DNA of 9,350 nt from Bacteroidales bacterium (GCA_900767075.1 CAAFXX010000181.1:1-9350); one strand, 5' to 3'; counted from the stretch's first letter, positions 1-7,465 are shown. Program-made: numbers and translations. Notes: generated from the sequence alone by a model not told the origin.

Positions 1-1118
1 CTCGCCTCGTCGTCGGCGGGATTTCCGGCATCAGCCCCCATCACGATGGGACCGTGCACTGTACCCTTCTTGCCGGGTGCGGTGTCTCCCTCATGGATCG
101 TGACGTCGAAGCCGGAGGCAAGGACCGTCACCTTCACGGTGTCCCCGAGCGACGGGTCGTCGCCGATACCCCATTTCACGTCGATGCTTGCGGGAAGCTG
201 CGAGGTGAACTGCGTGATCTCTTGGATCTCGCTCGTCTGGATGGGACGCTCCGATTCTTTCGAGCACATGAACTTGAAAAGCAGGCGCTTCGAGGTGTAT
301 ATGTCGTGGCTCTTGAGCAGCGGCGACGCCAGCGCCTTCTCCAGGGCGTCGGTGATACGGTGCTCCCCTTCGCCGACAGCGGTGGCGATGATGGCTGTAC
401 CGCTGTCGCGGAGCGTGGTCTTCACGTCCTGAAAGTCGACGTTTATGTAGCACCGGTCGGAGATGATCTCCGAGATGCTTCGGGCTGCGTTGGCAAGTGT
501 GTCGTCGGCTTTCTCGAAGGCGTTGAAGAGGTTCAGGTCCTTGTAAAGCTCGACGAGGTTCTCGTTGTTTATGATGAGCAGGGCGTCGACGTGCTTTTTC
601 ATCTCTTCGGCGCCGTCGAGTGCCTTGAATATTTTCTTCTTACCCTCGAACAGGAAGGGAACGGTCACGATACCGATGGTCAGCATGCCGGCATCCTTGG
701 CTATCTCCGCCACTACAGGTGCGGCCCCCGTGCCGGTTCCGCCGCCCATTCCCGCGGTGATGAACACCATCTCGGTCTTGTCGGTGAAGAGCGTGGCTAT
801 CTTCTCCCGTCCGTCCTCGGCGCATTTGCGTCCCACTTCGGGCCTGTTGCCGGCTCCTAATCCGTCGCCCAGCAGTATCTTGTTGGGTACGGGAGAGCCT
901 TCGAGCGCCTGGCGGTCGGTGTTGCACACCACGAAGTTGATATGCGGGATGTGCTGTTTGTACATGTAGCTGACTGCATTGCAGCCTCCGCCGCCCACGC
1001 CCACCACTTTTATGATGGCGTTGTTCTCTTCTTCCGCGAAATTCGAGAGATCGAAGATATCGTGGATGTCAGTGTCCCGGGGGGTGAGGTCGTTATCGGT
1101 GGTATGGTCGTTGTCCAT
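1..1118 (-). CDS. ftsZ: Cell division protein FtsZ, tubulin-like GTPase (3' end outside window)
   Basis: FtsZ polymerises with GTP on the inner face of the membrane to form the Z ring that recruits the divisome. My translation of the minus strand gives 372 residues running off the left edge. Visible motifs are the T1 loop GVGGGGCNAV (residues 40-49), NTDRQAL (66-72), the tubulin signature GGGTGTG (125-131), PFLFEGKK (154-161), NNENL (184-188) and the T7 catalytic loop NVDFQDV (226-232), followed by the C-terminal subdomain with WGIGDDPSLGD (316-326). All active-site loops look intact. The disordered linker and the C-terminal peptide that binds FtsA are not in the window. The start is firm: an in-frame TAA lies 10-12 bases upstream, and no other Met occurs before the T1 loop. 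About 35 acidic, polar residues precede the GTPase fold. It follows ftsA after 78 bases. Confidence 0.98.
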   Translation of the reverse strand, partial: MDNDHTTDNDLTPRDTDIHDIFDLSNFAEEENNAIIKVVGVGGGGCNAVSYMYKQHIPHINFVVCNTDRQALEGSPVPNKILLGDGLGAGNRPEVGRKCAEDGREKIATLFTDKTEMVFITAGMGGGTGTGAAPVVAEIAKDAGMLTIGIVTVPFLFEGKKKIFKALDGAEEMKKHVDALLIINNENLVELYKDLNLFNAFEKADDTLANAARSISEIISDRCYINVDFQDVKTTLRDSGTAIIATAVGEGEHRITDALEKALASPLLKSHDIYTSKRLLFKFMCSKESERPIQTSEIQEITQFTSQLPASIDVKWGIGDDPSLGDTVKVTVLASGFDVTIHEGDTAPGKKGTVHGPIVMGADAGNPADDEA

Positions 1119-1135
1119 GATTTTCTGTTATTATT
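1119..1135 (-). promoter_or_regulatory. A-rich translation initiation region of ftsZ
   Basis: Read on the minus strand, the 17 bases before the ftsZ ATG are AATAATAACAGAAAATC. They contain no GGAGG-like sequence but are A-rich, with A at -3 and -6. This matches the start context favoured in Bacteroidota, where ribosomes rely little on Shine-Dalgarno pairing. The in-frame TAA inside it fixes the ftsZ start. The role is inferred from composition only. Confidence 0.4.
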
Positions 1136-1196
1136 GTCGGGGAGATTGTGAGGAGGGATTATTCTTTACGGCAGCCCGTTTGAGTGAATGCCGGTC

Positions 1197-2522
1197 TTAT
1201 TCGATAAGTTCGTCGGAGTCATCCTCCGGGTTGGCGAATATGTTTGTGATCTTGTTCTTCATCTTGCCGAAGAAAGACTTGCCGCGCTGCGACTGACGCC
1301 GGCTGTGGCGGTTTTCCGGCTGCTCCTCGGGCACTTCGGCTGTGCCGGTGACAGGAACTGTGTTTCGCTCGGGCTCGCGCAGGCATTCCGAGGTGCAGTT
1401 GGTGGCGCCTGTATAGAGAACGCTCGCCACCTCCATCAGTTCGGGCATAGTCCCTTTCGTATCCTCCATGTGTATATAGGGTGGCAGCGCGCCGCGCTCC
1501 ACGCGGAGACCGCTGTGGTTTGCCAGCAGTTCGGTGATGCCGTTGAGTTTCGAGGCACCTCCGATCACTACGATACCGGCGGGAAGGTCCTTCTCCTTCA
1601 GCCCGGCATAGGCTATCTGTTCGATCACATTTGCCACGATCTCTTCCGAACGCGCCACGATGAGGTTGGAGATGTCGGACATGCGCACGCCGTTCATGTT
1701 GAGGGTGGAGGGATTCTCGCGGGCTATGGCGTTTCCGCTCGTCACCTTGATTTCCTCAGCCCTTTCCTCAAGCAGGTTGAGCGTGGTGATGTCGCGGGTG
1801 ATGTTGCGTCCCCCGAGGGGGATGGTGGCGAAATAGAGGAGGTGTCCGTTCTTGTAGATCGTGACGGTGGTTGTCTCGGCGCCCATGTCGACGAACATGC
1901 AGCCGAGGCGCTTCTGCTCGGAGGTGAGGATGATCTGACCCGTGCAGAGAGCCGTGACGATCACGCCCTCGATCTTGATGCCTAATTTCTCGGGCAGCGT
2001 GCGCACGAGATTGCGCTTCAGCTCGGGGCGGCACACGATCAGGTCAAACTTGGCGCTTATCGAGCTGCCCACGGCGCCTTTCGGCGAGTGGGTCTCTATC
2101 TTGCCGACCTTATAGACGCGGGGTATGGCGTCGATCACCTCGAGTGAATGTTCGATCGGAGTGTTGAACGCCTGCTTGCGGAGGTTGTCGATTATATCGT
2201 CGGTTATCTCGGTCTCTTCGGGCAGAGCCATGCTGACTTCGGTGACGATGCTGCGCACCGAGCGTCCCGAAAGACCTACAAACAGGCTTTCGATGCGTCG
2301 CGGCGCGATTGCCGGCTTGCGTTCGAGACGCGCTATCAGACGTGAGATTCGCATCGACGTGTCCTCGAGGTTCTGAATAACCCCGTAGCGCACGCCCTCC
2401 ACGCTCTTCTCCTGCTCGCACGCAATGACGTCGAGCTGACCGGACTCGTGGATCTTGCCTGCCATTACCGTTATCTTGGAGCTGCTTATCTCGATGGCAG
2501 CCACATATCTCTCTTCATTCAT
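1197..2522 (-). CDS. ftsA: Cell division protein FtsA, actin-like Z-ring membrane anchor
   Basis: FtsA is an actin-fold ATPase that ties FtsZ filaments to the cytoplasmic membrane and signals to later divisome proteins. The 441-residue product has a phosphate-1 loop near residues 8-17 (AAIEISSSKI), the FtsA-specific 1C/SHS2 region at about 84-165, a phosphate-2 loop at 211-220 (VDMGAETTTV), an IPLGGRNITRDI segment at 234-245 and the adenosine motif VVIGGASKLNGI at 318-329. A polar linker (about 375-415) leads to a basic, amphipathic stretch FFGKMKNKITNIF (417-429), the likely membrane-targeting helix, and then an acidic tail. The first loop has Glu where many FtsA proteins have Asp, which I believe is common in Bacteroidota; the second has Glu where Gly is usual. 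It starts 11 bases after ftsQ ends and precedes its partner ftsZ. Confidence 0.97.
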   Translation of the reverse strand: MNEERYVAAIEISSSKITVMAGKIHESGQLDVIACEQEKSVEGVRYGVIQNLEDTSMRISRLIARLERKPAIAPRRIESLFVGLSGRSVRSIVTEVSMALPEETEITDDIIDNLRKQAFNTPIEHSLEVIDAIPRVYKVGKIETHSPKGAVGSSISAKFDLIVCRPELKRNLVRTLPEKLGIKIEGVIVTALCTGQIILTSEQKRLGCMFVDMGAETTTVTIYKNGHLLYFATIPLGGRNITRDITTLNLLEERAEEIKVTSGNAIARENPSTLNMNGVRMSDISNLIVARSEEIVANVIEQIAYAGLKEKDLPAGIVVIGGASKLNGITELLANHSGLRVERGALPPYIHMEDTKGTMPELMEVASVLYTGATNCTSECLREPERNTVPVTGTAEVPEEQPENRHSRRQSQRGKSFFGKMKNKITNIFANPEDDSDELIE

Positions 2523-2533
2523 CTTCGGTGTCT

Positions 2534-3421
2534 TTAAGGGGTTGTAATTTTTTTAGCCGAATCGGCGGCATGGGTGCCGTCGTTGGCTGCCGCATCGGTT
2601 TTGACCAGATGATCGGGAAGTGTCAGCTCATCGGGGTCGATGTCGACAATCGAGTCGCCGGTGACCGGAGCCACTGGCTTGATGCGTCGCGTGGCGACCA
2701 CCTGACCGCGGAATTTGACCGATATCGTGTCGTATTCCTGCCATCCCTTATATGGCATGACTTTATTGTAGAATTTCAGCAGGGCGTCGCGCTTTGCCTC
2801 CAGACGGTTGGTGTCGCCGAAGTTGATGATATGACCCCGGATGCGCGGCACGACCAGAAGGTTGTTGGGGTCGCGCGCCACGATCATGCCCGTGAGGTCG
2901 CGGAGCGTTTCGTCGCTTTCAATGAACTTGACCAGCGGCAGAACCTCCGACGGCGGGAATGTCCGGCTGAAATTGCCTGTCACCGACGGAACGTCGGTAT
3001 AGAATTCCGGCTTGCTTTCGATGTGCTTGCCGTCTTTGTTGATGTAGTATGAATTGTCGGCGGCGAAGACGCGCATCACCGGTATCAGCGGCACGATCTC
3101 CACCTTGAGCGTATGCGCCGACGACATCATGCAGCTCACGCTCTCGAAATTGCTGAGGCGCGACAGGTATTCGCGGATGTCGCCGGTATTGATGCTGTTG
3201 ATCGGGGCGTTGACGATCTGACGGGGGTAGCGGCTGAGTTCCTGCCGCACACCTTTCTCGACCACACCCTTCATCCGCGGGTCGCCCAGCACGCTTATCT
3301 CGATGCCGTTGCAGATATGACGCGCCGCCTCGCCGTGTGCCCACACGGTGATGACAACGCAATAGGTTGCGATAAGGGTCAGACATGCCCATTTCAGTAT
3401 CGTACCTTTTTTAATCTTCAT
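2534..3421 (-). CDS. ftsQ: Cell division protein FtsQ (POTRA-domain divisome scaffold)
   Basis: FtsQ is a bitopic membrane protein that bridges the cytoplasmic Z ring and the periplasmic septal synthase complex. The 295-residue product has a short basic N-terminus (KIKK), one membrane helix at about residues 9-28, a POTRA-like region at about 39-112 beginning NGIEISVLGD, and a beta domain at about 113-246 that includes VPRIRGHIINFGD (191-203) and a last strand DTISVKFRGQVVATRR (231-246). A Pro/Asp/Ala-rich tail of about 49 residues follows and is probably flexible. The family diverges strongly, so the call rests on topology, these conserved blocks and position between murC and ftsA. The start is firm because an in-frame TAG lies immediately before the ATG. 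It is 58 bases downstream of murC. Confidence 0.93.
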   Translation of the reverse strand: MKIKKGTILKWACLTLIATYCVVITVWAHGEAARHICNGIEISVLGDPRMKGVVEKGVRQELSRYPRQIVNAPINSINTGDIREYLSRLSNFESVSCMMSSAHTLKVEIVPLIPVMRVFAADNSYYINKDGKHIESKPEFYTDVPSVTGNFSRTFPPSEVLPLVKFIESDETLRDLTGMIVARDPNNLLVVPRIRGHIINFGDTNRLEAKRDALLKFYNKVMPYKGWQEYDTISVKFRGQVVATRRIKPVAPVTGDSIVDIDPDELTLPDHLVKTDAAANDGTHAADSAKKITTP

Positions 3422-3456
3422 CTAAACGGATTCATTATAGGTGTTGCTTGACGCAC

Positions 3457-3470
3457 GTTTGCCGGTAAAC
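3457..3470. other. Near-perfect 14-bp palindrome between murC and ftsQ
   Basis: GTTTGCCGGTAAAC reads almost the same on both strands; only the fifth and tenth bases break the symmetry, and in the plus-strand RNA sense they would form a G-U pair. It sits about 35 bases before the ftsQ start. No T-run follows, so it is not an intrinsic terminator. It may be chance, or a binding site; nothing in the sequence decides this. Confidence 0.2.
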
Positions 3471-3479
3471 CCTGCATAT

Positions 3480-4862
3480 TCATCCCTTGTGGGTCAGAAT
3501 ATGCGAAATCTCGGGAAGCAGCCTGTCGATATCCGCCGCTCCCAGAGTCATAAGCACGTCAAAATTACTATTTTTTATCAGATTCAACAAATCTTTTCGC
3601 TCGCAAAACGTTTTTTCCGCGCAATTTACCTTGTCGAGTATGGTGAACGATGAAATGCCATCAATCGGCAATTCGCGCGCCGGATAGATCTCGGGCATGA
3701 TGACCCTGTCGGCGGTGGAGAGCGCCTCTGCGAATTCGGGTGCGAAATCGCGCGTGCGGGTATAGAGATGGGGCTGGAAAATGACTGTTATCTTGCGTCC
3801 CGGGTAGAGTTTGCGCACGGATGCTATCGATGCCTTCACCTCGTTGGGGGAATGGGCGTAGTCATCGATAAGCACAGTTCCGGCTTCGCTCTCGGAGCCG
3901 TCAAGCCAAAGCTCGAAGCGGCGTTTCGCCCCCTTGAATTCCTTAAGTCCGCGGCGTACCTCGTCGGGCGTGGCGCCTGCATGAAGCGCGGCTGCGGCAG
4001 CCGCCACGGCGTTGTCGATGTTGATTTCAACGGGAACGCCCGGCTCCAGGTCCTCGATGCGCACGTCCGGACCGACGAGCGTGAACTTCACTGTTCCCTC
4101 GCCGAAACGGATATCCTCGGCGTGCCAGTCACCTTCCGAGCCGCCGCTGTAGGTCTCGACACTGACTCCCGGCTTGACAGCGGGTTGATATTTGAGTCCG
4201 GTATGCGTGATGAGTGTCCCTCTTGGTCGGATAAGCCCCGTGAAGATGCTGAAAGCCTCGAGGTAATGCTCCTCATCGCCGTAGATGTCCAGATGGTCGG
4301 GGTCAGTCGAGGTCACGACAGCTATATAGGGATGCAGGTGATGGAAGGAACGGTCGTATTCGTCAGCCTCGATCACGCTGAAACGCGATTTCTCGTCGAG
4401 TACGAGGTTGCTCCCCGTGTTGCGGAGTATGCCTCCGAGAAAGGCGGTGCAGCCTACGGAGGAATCCCGCAGGATATTGGCGATCATGGAGCTTGTGGTG
4501 GTCTTTCCGTGGCTGCCGGCAACGCAGATGCCGTCAGTGTGTCCGGTGATACGCCCGAGCAGTGCCGCGCGCTTGATCACTTCGAATCCGTTGTCGCGGA
4601 AATAAGAGAGTATATGGTTGTCGGCGGGAACGGCAGGCGTGTAGACCACGAGCGTTTCTTTCGGATTGCGGAATTCCTGAGGAATCTCGTCGACGGAATC
4701 GGTGAATGTGAGGCGCGCGCCCTCGTTCTCAAGCGCGGAGGTAAGAGCTGACGGAGTGCGGTCGTACCCTGCCACGTCTGAGCCGTGACGGAGGTAATAT
4801 CTCACGAGATTCGCCATGCCGATACCGCCGGCTCCTACGAAATATAATTTTGAAGGAATCAT
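3480..4862 (-). CDS. murC: UDP-N-acetylmuramate--L-alanine ligase MurC
   Basis: MurC is the cytoplasmic ATP-dependent ligase that adds the first amino acid, L-alanine, to UDP-MurNAc. The 460-residue length is normal. The N-terminal UDP-binding Rossmann domain opens with GAGGIGM (residues 10-16); the central ATPase domain carries the P-loop GSHGKTT (116-122), the EADEYD segment (165-170) and TDPDHLD (186-192); the C-terminal domain has DDYAHSP (333-339) and QPHLYTRT (363-370). Two spots differ from the common pattern: the His-Asn motif of the central domain reads NIDN (281-284), and the LGAGD motif near the C-terminus reads LGAAD (440-444). Neither suggests inactivation. Its ATG overlaps the murG stop, so translation is probably coupled to murG. 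Paralogues such as Mpl are unlikely given the dcw position. Confidence 0.98.
   Translation of the reverse strand: MIPSKLYFVGAGGIGMANLVRYYLRHGSDVAGYDRTPSALTSALENEGARLTFTDSVDEIPQEFRNPKETLVVYTPAVPADNHILSYFRDNGFEVIKRAALLGRITGHTDGICVAGSHGKTTTSSMIANILRDSSVGCTAFLGGILRNTGSNLVLDEKSRFSVIEADEYDRSFHHLHPYIAVVTSTDPDHLDIYGDEEHYLEAFSIFTGLIRPRGTLITHTGLKYQPAVKPGVSVETYSGGSEGDWHAEDIRFGEGTVKFTLVGPDVRIEDLEPGVPVEINIDNAVAAAAAALHAGATPDEVRRGLKEFKGAKRRFELWLDGSESEAGTVLIDDYAHSPNEVKASIASVRKLYPGRKITVIFQPHLYTRTRDFAPEFAEALSTADRVIMPEIYPARELPIDGISSFTILDKVNCAEKTFCERKDLLNLIKNSNFDVLMTLGAADIDRLLPEISHILTHKG
4859..4862 (-). other. ATGA stop-start overlap joining murG and murC
   Basis: The murC ATG and the murG TGA share the four bases ATGA on the minus strand. 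Such overlaps usually mean that ribosomes ending one gene start the next, keeping output of the two proteins linked. It is the only overlap in the window. The coupling itself is inferred. Confidence 0.85.
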
Positions 4863-5953
4863 TTTTTAATCAGTTTTACAATTTCATCGACAATCTTCTC
4901 GTCGCTTTCGGGCATAGCCATGTTGAGGACGTTGGCGCTCATGTCGGCGAGCCTGTTTTCATTGCCCATGAGCGAGAGGATGGTGTCGATGAGTTTTTCG
5001 GAAGCCTCTGCGTCGGTCACCATCACGGCAGCGTTGCGTTCGGCGAGCGCCATGGCGTTTTTGGTCTGGTGGTCCTCTGCCACGTTGGGCGACGGCACGA
5101 GTATGCACGGCTTTCCGAGCAGTTCAAGCTCGCTGATGGATCCGGCGCCGGCACGCGACACCACGAGGTCGGCGGCGGCATATGCCGAAGCCATGTCGTT
5201 GATGAAAGGAGTCACCACCACGTTGCGCAGTCCCTTTGCGGCTGCCGGTCCGCGGTCACCGAAATTCTTGCCGGTCTGCCAGATCACCTGAATGCCGTTT
5301 TCGGTGAGACGTTTCAGCCCCTTCTCCATGCTTTCGTTGATGGTTCGCGCGCCGAGGCTGCCCCCGACCACAAGGAGAGTCGGACGTTCGGCTGCGAGGC
5401 CGAAGCTTTCACGGGCTTTCCCCTTTTCGCGCGGTTCAAGCAGCGCCTGACGCACGGGATTGCCGGTCTTTACGATCCTGTCGGCAGGAAAGAACTGCTC
5501 CATGTGGTCGTAAGCCACGCAGATGCGGTCTGCCTTATGCGAGAGCATCTTGTTGGTGACGCCGGCATATGAGTTCTGCTCCTGAAGAAGGGTCGGAATC
5601 CCTGCCTTCTGTGCCGCCTTGAGTGTCGGTCCGGAGGCATAGCCGCCCACGCCGATGGCGATGTCGGGCTTGAAATCGCGGACGATGCCGTTCGCGATGC
5701 GCATGCTTTTCCAAAGCTTGAAAAGGACCGGTATGTTCTTGAAAAGGTTCTTGCGGTTGAAACCTGCCACGGGCAGTCCGGTTATGCTGTATCCGGCGGC
5801 GGGGACCTTTTCCATCTCCATGCGGTTTTCAGCCCCTACAAAACGAATTTCGCAGTCGAGGCGGCGCCGCAGGGCGTTGGCTATCGAGAGGGCGGGGAAG
5901 ATATGGCCTCCCGTGCCGCCTCCGCTTATGAGAATGTTATATTTTGTTTTCAT
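4859..5953 (-). CDS. murG: MurG, lipid II-forming N-acetylglucosaminyltransferase
   Basis: MurG is a GT-B, family GT28 enzyme on the inner membrane face that transfers GlcNAc from UDP-GlcNAc to lipid I, giving lipid II. The 364-residue product is full length. The N-terminal acceptor domain has GGGTGGH (residues 11-17), GVGGYASGP (101-109) and QEQN (124-127); a TGNPVR hinge (163-168) leads to the donor domain with GGSLGA (197-202), SRAGAGSISEL (266-276) and the nucleotide-binding block around PSPNVAEDHQTKNA (287-300). The hydrophobic, basic patch near 69-86 (NLFKNIPVLFKLWKSM) fits the known membrane-association surface. It begins 10 bases after ftsW and has an A-rich start context (ACAGAA before ATG). 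All key motifs are present and nothing looks disrupted. Confidence 0.98.
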   Translation of the reverse strand: MKTKYNILISGGGTGGHIFPALSIANALRRRLDCEIRFVGAENRMEMEKVPAAGYSITGLPVAGFNRKNLFKNIPVLFKLWKSMRIANGIVRDFKPDIAIGVGGYASGPTLKAAQKAGIPTLLQEQNSYAGVTNKMLSHKADRICVAYDHMEQFFPADRIVKTGNPVRQALLEPREKGKARESFGLAAERPTLLVVGGSLGARTINESMEKGLKRLTENGIQVIWQTGKNFGDRGPAAAKGLRNVVVTPFINDMASAYAAADLVVSRAGAGSISELELLGKPCILVPSPNVAEDHQTKNAMALAERNAAVMVTDAEASEKLIDTILSLMGNENRLADMSANVLNMAMPESDEKIVDEIVKLIKK

Positions 5954-5963
5954 TTCTGTCTTG

Positions 5964-7427
5964 TTATTTCTTGTCGCTGGCGTATCCCGCCACGTTGGCT
6001 GTAAGCATGTCTTCGGGGAGTTCCTTCACTTCGGCGCGGATATCCTTTGCTTTGCCGCTGGTGACGGCGAAACGGCTCACGGAGAGCATCATGCCTATGG
6101 CGAGCGACATCACGAGAATCGATGTCCCTCCTTTAGAGATGAAGGGGAGCGGCTGTCCGGAAACCGGGAACACACCCGTGACGATCGCCATGTGGACAAG
6201 TGCCTGGAACACGATCAGCACGGCGCACCCCATTATCAAGAACGCCGGGAACGCCCGCGAACATTTATATGCAAGTCGTCCGGCTCGCGCCAGAAGCAGC
6301 AGATAAAGCAGCAGCAGGCATACCCCTCCGATGAAGCCCGTGTCCTCGACGATGATCGAATATATATAATCAGAGAATGCAAGGGGCAGACGCGAGCTCT
6401 CGCGAGAGTTGCCGACGCCTCTGCCTGTCAGACCGCCGTGTGCCTGGGCGAAATTGGCGAATATGACCTGACGGTTGTAGTCGTCCATCGGGTCGTCGGG
6501 ATGCACGCCGTCGATATAACGCTGCAGGCGTCCGCGGTGTGTTTCGGCGCGGCCTCCCCCGCTGCTCGTTTTTTTGACTGTTTCACCCCCTGCCGAAGCG
6601 GTGAGGGTCTGTTCCGTGCCGACTTTGTCGAATTCCGTGGCTTCCGGGGTGGTGTATTTCACCATATACAGCAGACCACCGCAGAATGCATAGGCTATAA
6701 GGACAACGCCGAATTTCTTCCACTGGATGCCTCCGATGAGGAACATCGACATACTCACGCCCATAAGCAGAAGCATGTTGGTAAGACCGTTTTTCCAAAG
6801 CGCCGCACCGAAGAACACCACCACCAGCGCGGCGGTGATGACTCCGCTGTTGGTGACTCCTCCCGGTGTCTGCGATTTGGAAAGAATTGTGGCGAGAAGC
6901 ACCACCACCGACAGCTTGACGATTTCCGCCGGCTGTATTGTCATGCCCATCACCATGATGGCTCGCTGGGCGCCGTTGATCTCGACGCCCATCACAGACG
7001 ACAGTATCAGCAACGCCAGCGAGATAGCGGCGAAAACATATGCCAGCCGCCTGATCACGACATAGTGGGTGCGCTGTAACAGAAGCACAATGCCGAAGCC
7101 CAGGGTCAGGAAGATGCCGTGGCGTATGAGCGGGCCGTAGATGTTGGAACCGCGCACCTCCGAGCTGGAGGCGCTGTAGAGCTCCAGCACGCTGATCACG
7201 AGCAGCAGCAGGTATATGCCCCAGATATAGGGGTCTCCCGAAAGGTGGGGCTTGACCGCCTTCACTTTATTGAATGCCGCCTGGGCGCTGCGCGCCGCGC
7301 TTTTCGTATGTAAGGCATCGGCGAGAGCGGCACCGTCGGCATCCGCGGCGCCGGCTTCCGGAACGGGCTTGCCGTCGACGGTTTCCCGGATATCGAGAGC
7401 CTCTAACAATTCGTCGTTTTCTTTCAT
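5964..7427 (-). CDS. ftsW: FtsW, SEDS-family septal peptidoglycan glycosyltransferase
   Basis: FtsW polymerises lipid II into septal glycan strands together with its partner transpeptidase FtsI. The 487-residue product has a polar, Ala-rich cytoplasmic N-terminus (1-64), then about ten membrane helices (roughly 68-86, 100-117, 128-146, 167-183, 194-211, 214-232, 238-257, 362-381, 396-417, 434-452). Family marks are NGAQRAI (151-157), QPAEIVKL (165-172) with its Glu and Lys, the catalytic-loop Asp in AFSDYIYSII (D353), EDTG (361-364) and PVSGQPLPFISKGGTS (421-436). The loop between helices 7 and 8 is about 105 residues, with a Gly/Thr/Ser-rich part at 258-292. FtsW rather than RodA is chosen because of its place between murD and murG. 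The start is firm: an in-frame TAG lies at 7446-7448. It follows murD after 45 bases. Confidence 0.97.
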   Translation of the reverse strand: MKENDELLEALDIRETVDGKPVPEAGAADADGAALADALHTKSAARSAQAAFNKVKAVKPHLSGDPYIWGIYLLLLVISVLELYSASSSEVRGSNIYGPLIRHGIFLTLGFGIVLLLQRTHYVVIRRLAYVFAAISLALLILSSVMGVEINGAQRAIMVMGMTIQPAEIVKLSVVVLLATILSKSQTPGGVTNSGVITAALVVVFFGAALWKNGLTNMLLLMGVSMSMFLIGGIQWKKFGVVLIAYAFCGGLLYMVKYTTPEATEFDKVGTEQTLTASAGGETVKKTSSGGGRAETHRGRLQRYIDGVHPDDPMDDYNRQVIFANFAQAHGGLTGRGVGNSRESSRLPLAFSDYIYSIIVEDTGFIGGVCLLLLYLLLLARAGRLAYKCSRAFPAFLIMGCAVLIVFQALVHMAIVTGVFPVSGQPLPFISKGGTSILVMSLAIGMMLSVSRFAVTSGKAKDIRAEVKELPEDMLTANVAGYASDKK

Positions 7428-7451
7428 AGTCTTTTTAAACAGCTTCTAAAT

Positions 7452-7465
7452 CTGCGTGACCGCAG
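7452..7465. other. Small inverted repeat in the murD-ftsW gap
   Basis: CTGCG and CGCAG flank a four-base loop just after the murD stop codon. On the minus-strand transcript this gives a five-base-pair hairpin followed by AUUUAG, with no proper U-run. It is too weak for a confident terminator; it could slightly attenuate or protect the message, or be chance. Confidence 0.2.

Noticed and set aside
54..860. A 268-codon plus-strand open frame at the left edge
   Set aside because: It lies wholly opposite ftsZ, whose GTPase motifs are intact on the minus strand.
1188..1985. A 265-codon plus-strand open frame opposite ftsA
   Set aside because: Antisense shadow of ftsA with no family resemblance.
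3434..3439. TATAAT on the minus strand in the murC-ftsQ gap
   Set aside because: It resembles an E. coli -10 box, but the organism looks like Bacteroidota, whose main promoters use a different -7 consensus, and no matching upstream element is seen.
3768..4751. A 327-codon plus-strand open frame opposite murC
   Set aside because: Antisense shadow of a fully conserved murC; no recognisable motif and no start signal.
5655..7079. A 474-codon open frame on the plus strand, opposite ftsW and murG
   Set aside because: It spans the antisense of two clearly real genes. Its product is rich in His and Arg runs with no domain or membrane pattern, as expected from the complement of GC-biased codons.
7452..7465. 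Intrinsic terminator between murD and ftsW
   Set aside because: The stem is only five base pairs and lacks a U-run; a terminator inside this essential operon would also be unexpected.
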